A DNA stretch of 64,000 nucleotides from Alteriqipengyuania lutimaris. GTDB lineage: Bacteria; Pseudomonadota; Alphaproteobacteria; Sphingomonadales; Sphingomonadaceae. The position numbers and the translations under genes were made by a program. The notes beneath the pieces were generated by a model. It was not told the DNA's origin. It was given only the letters and a program-made list of their open reading frames with translations, and did not search any database. The stretch lies in NCBI RefSeq assembly GCF_003363135.1, contig NZ_QRBB01000002.1:310001-374000 (forward strand). The letters are read 5' to 3'. Position 1 is the stretch's first letter. Every line of letters begins with the position of its first letter. Shown here piece by piece: positions 59,108-64,000 of the stretch.

Positions 59108-59178
59108 GATCGGGGCGTATCGCCTGCGCCGCCAGCTTGCCAAGCCATATCGCCGCGCCCCGCCCATAGGTCGCGGTT

Positions 59179-59730
59179 ATGAGCGCGACCCACGCCGCAT
59201 CATCGCAAATGCTGCGCGAAGCGGCCGAAGCGCCCCGGCGGGCAGCCTGGCAGCGTGACCGCAACCGCGACGCCCTGCGCGAAGCGGCACGGCGCATCCG
59301 CGCGCTCGATCCTCCATTCGCCATCACGATCGCGCAGGGCTCGTCCGATCGTGCGGCAAGCTTCGAGGCGGCGCAGAAGTTGAAGGAGGTCACGCGGATC
59401 CATGCCGAGGCGTTCAGCAGCGCCGACGTCGCGCACGGACCGATGGCGCTGATCGGCGAAGGCGATCCGGTCTTCGCTTTCGCCTCCCGGCGACGCTGCA
59501 CGGGACGGTTTCCTGGATCGGCTCGGATCGCTGCGCGAGCGGGCGCGCATATCCTGTGGGCCGGAAGCGCGGATACCTGTTCCCTGCCCGCGATCCGCTC
59601 GCGCGATCCGGGGGTCGAGGCGACCGGCATGATCCTTAGCTTCTATCGCCTGGTCGAGGCGCTCGCCCACAGGCGCGGACTCGATCCCGATCATCCGCCC
59701 CATCTTTCCAAAATCACGCGCACCCGATGA
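59179..59730 (+). pseudogene. internally deleted SIS-type glucosamine-6-P deaminase/GlmS-C homologue
   Basis: 183 residues, whereas family members have about 330-350. Start MREA-like (LREAAEAPRRAAW) and RIRALDPPFAITIAQGSSDR match the first part of SIS1. The chain then jumps at about residue 62 to EAAQKLKEVTRIHAEAFSSA, the late SIS2 region. About 150 residues are missing. Between about 59487 and 59545 the family-like sequence (DAARDGFLDRLGSLRER) lies in another frame, so two compensating single-base shifts are likely. The end (MILSFYRLVEALAHRRGLDP, DHPPHLSKIT) is normal. Overlaps nagA by ATGA. Confidence 0.65.
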
Positions 59731-60869
59731 GCGCGCACATCCTCTCTGGCGCAAAAATCGTTACCGCCGATGGCTTACGGGATGGCGCGGCTGTCGCGAT
59801 CGAGAATGGTCTTGTCCGCGAGATCGGCTCTGGCGCCAAACCGTCCGCGAAGCGTGTCGAGCTGGAGGGCGGCTATCTCGTCCCGGGTTTCATCGACACT
59901 CAGGTCAATGGCGGCGGCGGCGTTCTGTTCAACGACGCACCGACCGTCGAAACGATAGACGCCATCGCGCAGGCCCATCGCCGCCATGGAACGAGCGGCC
60001 TCCTTCCTACCCTTATCAGCGACGATTTCGACACTCTGCGATGTGGGATCGAAGCCGTCGATGCGGCCATCGCGGCGGGCGTGCCGGGAATACTCGGCAT
60101 CCATGTCGAGGGGCCGTTCATCAGCACGGAGCGGCGCGGCATTCACGCCGATCGGTTCGTTCGCGCGCCGATGGAAGCGGAGCTCGAACTGCTCGCTCGC
60201 CCTTCGCGAGGCGTGAAACTGGTCACTCTCGCCCCCGAGGCAGTGCCAGCCGGGACGATTCCACGCCTGCGCGCAGCGGGAGTGCTGGTCGCCGCTGGCC
60301 ACTCGACTGCCGATTACGCGGCGACGCAGCGCGCGCTCGACGAAGGGCTCGACGGGTTCACGCACCTGTTCAACGCGATGACGCCCTTCGGATCGCGCGA
60401 ACCGGGCATGGTCGGCGCCGCGCTTGAAGATCGCAAGAGCCGGTTCGGCATTATCGTCGATGGCCACCACGTGCATCCTGCCAGCCTGCGCGTGGCGCTC
60501 GCGGCGCGCGGGCTCGATGGGGCAATGCTGGTTACCGACGCGATGCCCCCAGCTGGCACGGCCATGGCGCGGTTCGAGTTGCAGGGCCGGACGATCATGG
60601 TCGCGGATGCTGCTCTGCGGGGCGACGACGGCAAGCTCGCCGGAAGCGCGCTGACGATGGATCTGGCGCTGCGCAACGCGATCGGGATGCTTGGTCTGTC
60701 GCTCGCGGATGCAAGCCGCCTTGCAAGCGCCAATCCGGCGTCGTTCCTGCGCATGAGTGCCCGGCGCGGAACCATCGCGCCCGGCATGGTCGCCGATCTG
60801 GTCCACCTCGATGATGCGCTTCGGGTCCGCCGGGTCTGGATCGCCGGACGGCTCCACGATTATGGCTGA
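59727..60869 (+). CDS. nagA: N-acetylglucosamine-6-phosphate deacetylase
   Basis: 380 residues. Metal and substrate motifs are GFIDTQVNGGGGVLFND, GIHVEGPFISTERRGIH (Glu), VAAGHSTAD, GFTHLFNAMTPFGSREPGM and MLVTDAMPPAG (Asp). The C-terminal closing strand is RGTIAPGMVADLVHLDD. It turns GlcNAc-6-P into GlcN-6-P, the step after MurQ. Its stop overlaps that of the kinase in convergent orientation by 10 bp. Confidence 0.93.
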   Translation: MSAHILSGAKIVTADGLRDGAAVAIENGLVREIGSGAKPSAKRVELEGGYLVPGFIDTQVNGGGGVLFNDAPTVETIDAIAQAHRRHGTSGLLPTLISDDFDTLRCGIEAVDAAIAAGVPGILGIHVEGPFISTERRGIHADRFVRAPMEAELELLARPSRGVKLVTLAPEAVPAGTIPRLRAAGVLVAAGHSTADYAATQRALDEGLDGFTHLFNAMTPFGSREPGMVGAALEDRKSRFGIIVDGHHVHPASLRVALAARGLDGAMLVTDAMPPAGTAMARFELQGRTIMVADAALRGDDGKLAGSALTMDLALRNAIGMLGLSLADASRLASANPASFLRMSARRGTIAPGMVADLVHLDDALRVRRVWIAGRLHDYG

Positions 60870-61732
60870 GGGCGATATCCCGCGAGATAGAGGGCGCCGT
60901 CCACCGGGTCGCCATGTGCCGGCACCAGCCGCGCCACCGTTCGCGCCTTCAGCCACGGCTCCATGCGCGGCGCGAGCCCGCCGGCAAGCGCGCATCGAAT
61001 TGCGCCGCGTTCGAAGATCGTCTCGATGAACCGCTCGATATGGCGCGCCCCATCCTCGACTATGGAGCGGGCGATCTCATCATTCGCTTCGGCGAAATCC
61101 ATCACCAGCGGCGCGAAGCTCGCATAATCGGCGGGCCGCGCCTCGTCCATCCAGGCGATCGCGCGCGGGGTCTCGTGGCCGAAGCGGGCGGTGATCGCGC
61201 TGCTGAGCGGAGTGGGCTTGGTCCGCCCGTCGAGCGCGCGTAAGGCGTGGCGCATCGCGCTGAGGCCGAGTGCGGCTCCGCTGCCTTCGTCGGAAATGGG
61301 AAAGCCGTATCCGCCGATGGTGAAGCTTTTCCCCTCGTGCAGAACATGCGCCGAACTGCCCGTGCCGATAATCAGAATGGCACCGTCCTGCCCGCCATGG
61401 GCACCCAGATTGGCGATCATCCCGTCGGTGGCGAAAAGGGTGCTGGCATAGGGAAAATCCTCCGCTTCCAACGCGCTGCAAGCCCCGTCGCGCGACAATC
61501 CGGCGATCCCCGCACCCATCGCGATCTCGCCGATTGCGCCGTCTTCGATCCCTGCGGCGGCGATGGCATCGCTACCCGCCTCGAGCAGGACCTTTTTGAC
61601 CCGGCCGATCCCCATGCGCGTATTGCCGGGCCCCGCCTCGCCCGTGCCGATTACGGCTCCGTCCGCATTGATCAGCCGCGCGCGCGTCCTGCTGCCACCG
61701 ACGTCGAAACCGAGATAATATCGCGCCATCAT
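60860..61732 (-). CDS. BadF/BadG-type N-acetylglucosamine (or MurNAc) kinase
   Basis: 290 residues. The ASKHA fold has phosphate 1 LGFDVGGSRTRARLINADG, phosphate 2 ILIIGTGSSAHVLHEGKSF and the GGYGFPISDEGSGAALGLSA adenosine/sugar segment. This is the NagK/MurK group that phosphorylates GlcNAc and/or MurNAc released by recycling. Which sugar is used cannot be decided from sequence. A second Met is one codon in. Convergent with nagA. Confidence 0.85.
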   Translation of the reverse strand: MMARYYLGFDVGGSRTRARLINADGAVIGTGEAGPGNTRMGIGRVKKVLLEAGSDAIAAAGIEDGAIGEIAMGAGIAGLSRDGACSALEAEDFPYASTLFATDGMIANLGAHGGQDGAILIIGTGSSAHVLHEGKSFTIGGYGFPISDEGSGAALGLSAMRHALRALDGRTKPTPLSSAITARFGHETPRAIAWMDEARPADYASFAPLVMDFAEANDEIARSIVEDGARHIERFIETIFERGAIRCALAGGLAPRMEPWLKARTVARLVPAHGDPVDGALYLAGYRPQP

Positions 61733-61890
61733 AGTCCCAAAAAACCGCCAGAGTCCCCGCTTCTCTTAGCGGCATGGGCTCGGCAGCGCGCCATTCGATG
61801 GAGGCAAGGGCATTGCCCGAGGTTATGGGTTGGGCCCGGTCGACGGCGGTAAAGGCTATCTGCAGCCCCGTCCTTGGCTATAGCGGAGCG

Positions 61891-63378
61891 ATGCGTTCGA
61901 TCCTTGTCCATGCCCTCGCGCTCTTTCTCGCCACGCCCACGCTGGCCCAGCAGGGCGAGGCATCCGCTCCATCGAAGGCCGAGCCAACCCGCCCGGTGGC
62001 GGAGATCGTCGCAGAAATCCTCTCCGCCGCGCCGGAGGGCACGCGCTATGGGCTGGTGGTCCAGAAAAGGGAGGGCGGCGAAATCCTCGCTATCGCGGCG
62101 GACGAGCGTTTCATTCCCGCATCGAACACCAAGATCTACACCACGCTCGCCGCCTATCGCCAGCTCGCGGCCTTGCAGAGAGCCGCCGAAGGTACCGGCG
62201 TACGCATCGAGCCGGCACCTGATGGCGCAGTCGATGTCGTGCTCGAAGGGCGCGGCGAAGCGACCGTGTCGAGCGCGCGCGATTGCCGGACCCAGTGCCT
62301 CGCCACTCTCGCCGACGCGGTCGCCGCGCGCGCACGCCGGGTTCGCAATGTCGTGGGCGATGCGAGCTGGTATCCCGATGAGCGCTGGAGCGCGGGGATG
62401 AGCTGGAACAACATCCCGTTTCGGTACGGCACCGCCACCGGCGCGTTGGTGGTGGACGACAACGAGATCGTGGTGTCGGTGGCGCCGGGCAGGATCGGAC
62501 AGCCGGGCACGATAGAAAGCGACGGCTATTACCGGATCGACAACCTGACACGGACGGTGGCGGGCGCCGACAGTGCGCTCGACCTTCGCCGCCTGCCCGG
62601 CAGCGATACGCTGGTTGTCGACGGCACGATCGGTACGGGCGCGGACCCTTCCGCGTTTCGCCTCGGCTTGGACGATCCCGCCCACCGCGCCGCCTGGCGG
62701 CTTGCGAGACTGCTTGAGGAGCGCGGCGTACAGGTAACGGGCGACGTCACGTCACGCTATCGTCCGCTCCTACCCTCGGACGATCCGGTAAACCGCGCGG
62801 GCGCCCCAGCCGCCCGAATGCCGAAGGAGGAAATGCTCGCGCGATTGCCGCCCGAGCAAATCGCAGCCGACATCGTGACGATCAACAAGCAGAGCCAGAA
62901 CCTTCACGCCGAATTGATGCTGCGCCGGGCCGGAAAACTCACGGGCAGCGGCTCGGTGGCGGACGGCCAGCGCGCTCTGGAAGACCTGCTGGACGCTGCC
63001 GATCTCCCCCGCGATGGCTTCGTCCTTGCCGACGGATCGGGCATGTCGAGTTACAATCGTTTGAACCCCCGCATCACTTCGAGACTTCTCGCCTGGGCCG
63101 CCCGGCAGGAATGGGGCGATGCGTGGCGCGCCAGCCTCCCCGTGGGCGGGATCGACGGGACGCTCGCGCGCCGTTTTGCGGAAACGCCGCTGGAAGGGCG
63201 TATATTTGCCAAGACCGGCTCGCTCAACGCATCGCGCGCACTGTCAGGCTATATGATTGCGGCCAGCGGCGAGCAGTTGGTCTTCTCCGCCGTTGCCAAC
63301 GACATCCCGCCCGGCGGAGAAGCCGCCGCGCTGGCGGCGCTGGATGCGGCGCTGGTGGCGATCGCCGCCGAAAACTGA
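61891..63378 (+). CDS. dacB: D-Ala-D-Ala carboxypeptidase/endopeptidase, PBP4 (S13)
   Basis: 495 residues from MRSILVHALALFLATPTLAQ, a signal peptide. The S13 motifs are SxxK in FIPASNTKIYTTLAAY, SxN in DGSGMSSYNRL and KTG in FAKTGSLNASRALSGY. The inserted domain between SxxK and SxN covers about 100-310. It trims peptidoglycan cross-links in the periplasm. The 158 bp upstream may hold its promoter. It fits the recycling cluster. Confidence 0.92.
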   Translation: MRSILVHALALFLATPTLAQQGEASAPSKAEPTRPVAEIVAEILSAAPEGTRYGLVVQKREGGEILAIAADERFIPASNTKIYTTLAAYRQLAALQRAAEGTGVRIEPAPDGAVDVVLEGRGEATVSSARDCRTQCLATLADAVAARARRVRNVVGDASWYPDERWSAGMSWNNIPFRYGTATGALVVDDNEIVVSVAPGRIGQPGTIESDGYYRIDNLTRTVAGADSALDLRRLPGSDTLVVDGTIGTGADPSAFRLGLDDPAHRAAWRLARLLEERGVQVTGDVTSRYRPLLPSDDPVNRAGAPAARMPKEEMLARLPPEQIAADIVTINKQSQNLHAELMLRRAGKLTGSGSVADGQRALEDLLDAADLPRDGFVLADGSGMSSYNRLNPRITSRLLAWAARQEWGDAWRASLPVGGIDGTLARRFAETPLEGRIFAKTGSLNASRALSGYMIAASGEQLVFSAVANDIPPGGEAAALAALDAALVAIAAEN

Positions 63379-63381
63379 TCG

Positions 63382-64000
63382 TCAGTTCGGCGAAATGGTG
63401 AAGCGGCGCACTGCCGCCGCGTCCACGGCCGGGCGGGTAAAGGCCCACTCGGCCATCTCGCCCGCAAGCCAGGGCTCATAGAAATCGCGATAATGCGGCG
63501 AGGCGGGGTCGGCCGACTGGCCGGGCAGAAGGAGGAACCGCGTACGGTCCCAATTGCCGACATCGGCGGCGAAGAGGAAGCTTGCTCCGTGCCGAACCGA
63601 ATAGCTCCCGCCCGCACGCATTCCGCGCGCCATCACCGTAGTGCCGTCCCCGCCGGATTCTCCGCCCGCGATCGCAGGGAAGGCATCGGCGATGGCCGGA
63701 ACCGCGTCGAGCGGATGGTCGATAGTCACGCGGTGCAGATCGCCCCAGCGCCATTGCCCCGGATCGGCGCCACCCACTTGCACGGCCTCCGCCGAGCCAG
63801 CCGCCAGCGCGCCGTCGATCAACTCGCGCCTCGTCACAGCCGGATCGGGCCCGAGGCGAGCGTCGAGAGTTTCCAGCGCAGTCAGCATCGCATCGAGATT
63901 GACGCGCGATACGAGATCGCGCGCAGAGGGCGGAATGACGGCGGCATGAAACCGCTCCGCAAGCTCGGCAATCACCATCTCGTAAAGCAGTGCCGCGCCG
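63382..64000 (-). CDS. penicillin acylase family (Ntn hydrolase), C-terminal part
   Basis: The frame is open to the window edge, so only the C-terminal part of the beta subunit is present. WGDLHRVTIDHPLD, then RAGGSYSVRHGASFLFAADV and RTRFLLLPGQSADPASPHYR with DFYEPWLAGE are close to the conserved ending of penicillin/acyl-homoserine-lactone acylases. The catalytic N-terminal Ser of the beta subunit would be outside. Convergent with dacB, 3 bp between stops. Substrate unknown. Confidence 0.88.
   Translation of the reverse strand, partial: GAALLYEMVIAELAERFHAAVIPPSARDLVSRVNLDAMLTALETLDARLGPDPAVTRRELIDGALAAGSAEAVQVGGADPGQWRWGDLHRVTIDHPLDAVPAIADAFPAIAGGESGGDGTTVMARGMRAGGSYSVRHGASFLFAADVGNWDRTRFLLLPGQSADPASPHYRDFYEPWLAGEMAEWAFTRPAVDAAAVRRFTISPN

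Noticed and set aside
61774..61890. Upstream start for DacB (MGSAARHS...)
   Set aside because: The 39 extra residues precede a perfect signal peptide at 61891 and are not conserved in character.
1..64000. CRISPR arrays, insertion sequences, rRNA operons
   Set aside because: I saw no regularly spaced direct repeats, no transposase and no rRNA sequence. The match at 3516-3530 is only complementary to the 16S end.

Overview
The window is GC-rich and densely packed, with many ATGA/TGATG stop-start overlaps. The gene families (UbiK, TspO, TlyA, subgroup-II BCAT, HisKA_2/HWE-type kinase, GcrA/GapR-like phage genes, GTA/HK97-type phage parts) point to an alphaproteobacterium, most likely Sphingomonadales and probably Erythrobacteraceae. 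This placement is inferred from remembered family resemblance; no search was run.

Layout. (1) 1-13.67 kb is ordinary chromosome: a GIY-YIG protein, a REP-like inverted repeat, ubiK, tspO, tlyA, an unexplained 600-bp possible RNA / micro-ORF locus at 3.3-3.7 kb, an alpha/beta hydrolase lipoprotein, ilvE, a GGDEF cyclase, an EamA permease, nadE, a histidine kinase, topoisomerase IB, yghU and tRNA-Gln(TTG). (2) 13.73-51.35 kb is an apparently complete 37.6-kb siphovirus-type prophage in the 3' end of tRNA-Gln. It is bounded by a 16-bp direct repeat, and a 20-bp motif (19/20 identical) lies just inside each end, as expected for integrase arm sites. (3) 51.38-64 kb is chromosome again and holds a cell-wall recycling cluster: AmpG-type permease, serine hydrolase, S9 peptidase, amidohydrolase, MurQ, a damaged sugar-phosphate SIS gene, NagA, a BadF-type amino-sugar kinase, PBP4/DacB, and the C-terminus of a penicillin-acylase-type hydrolase.

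Phage organisation. At the left end int1 and a replication-type HTH gene run rightwards, followed by a second intact integrase (int2) on the other strand. A leftward late block, read from right to left, holds packaging (HNH, TerS, TerL, portal, protease, capsid), head-tail joining, tail (including a probable -1 frameshift G/GT pair), tape measure, tail tip, tailspike, lysis (holin candidate, M23 endopeptidase, nested Rz/Rz1) and a YedK-type SOS peptidase. A cI-like S24 repressor at 44.5-45.2 kb faces a cro-like gene across an operator region. The repressor is followed on its own strand by five small uncharacterised genes. Rightwards from cro runs a tightly overlapped early operon of CII-like, Zn-finger and GapR-like proteins, a beta-class DNA methyltransferase, a multi-HTH DNA-binding protein, a J-domain protein and an AlpA-type excisionase that ends next to attR.

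The points most worth following are: the repressor-linked cargo operon; the methyltransferase + multi-HTH + GapR + J-protein early module, with no recognisable helicase or primase; the G_GGA_AAC frameshift site; the second integrase with its own motif pairs; intrinsic terminators inside the late operon; and three possible reading-frame lesions in host genes (one in the GGDEF gene, an internal deletion plus compensating shifts in the SIS gene).
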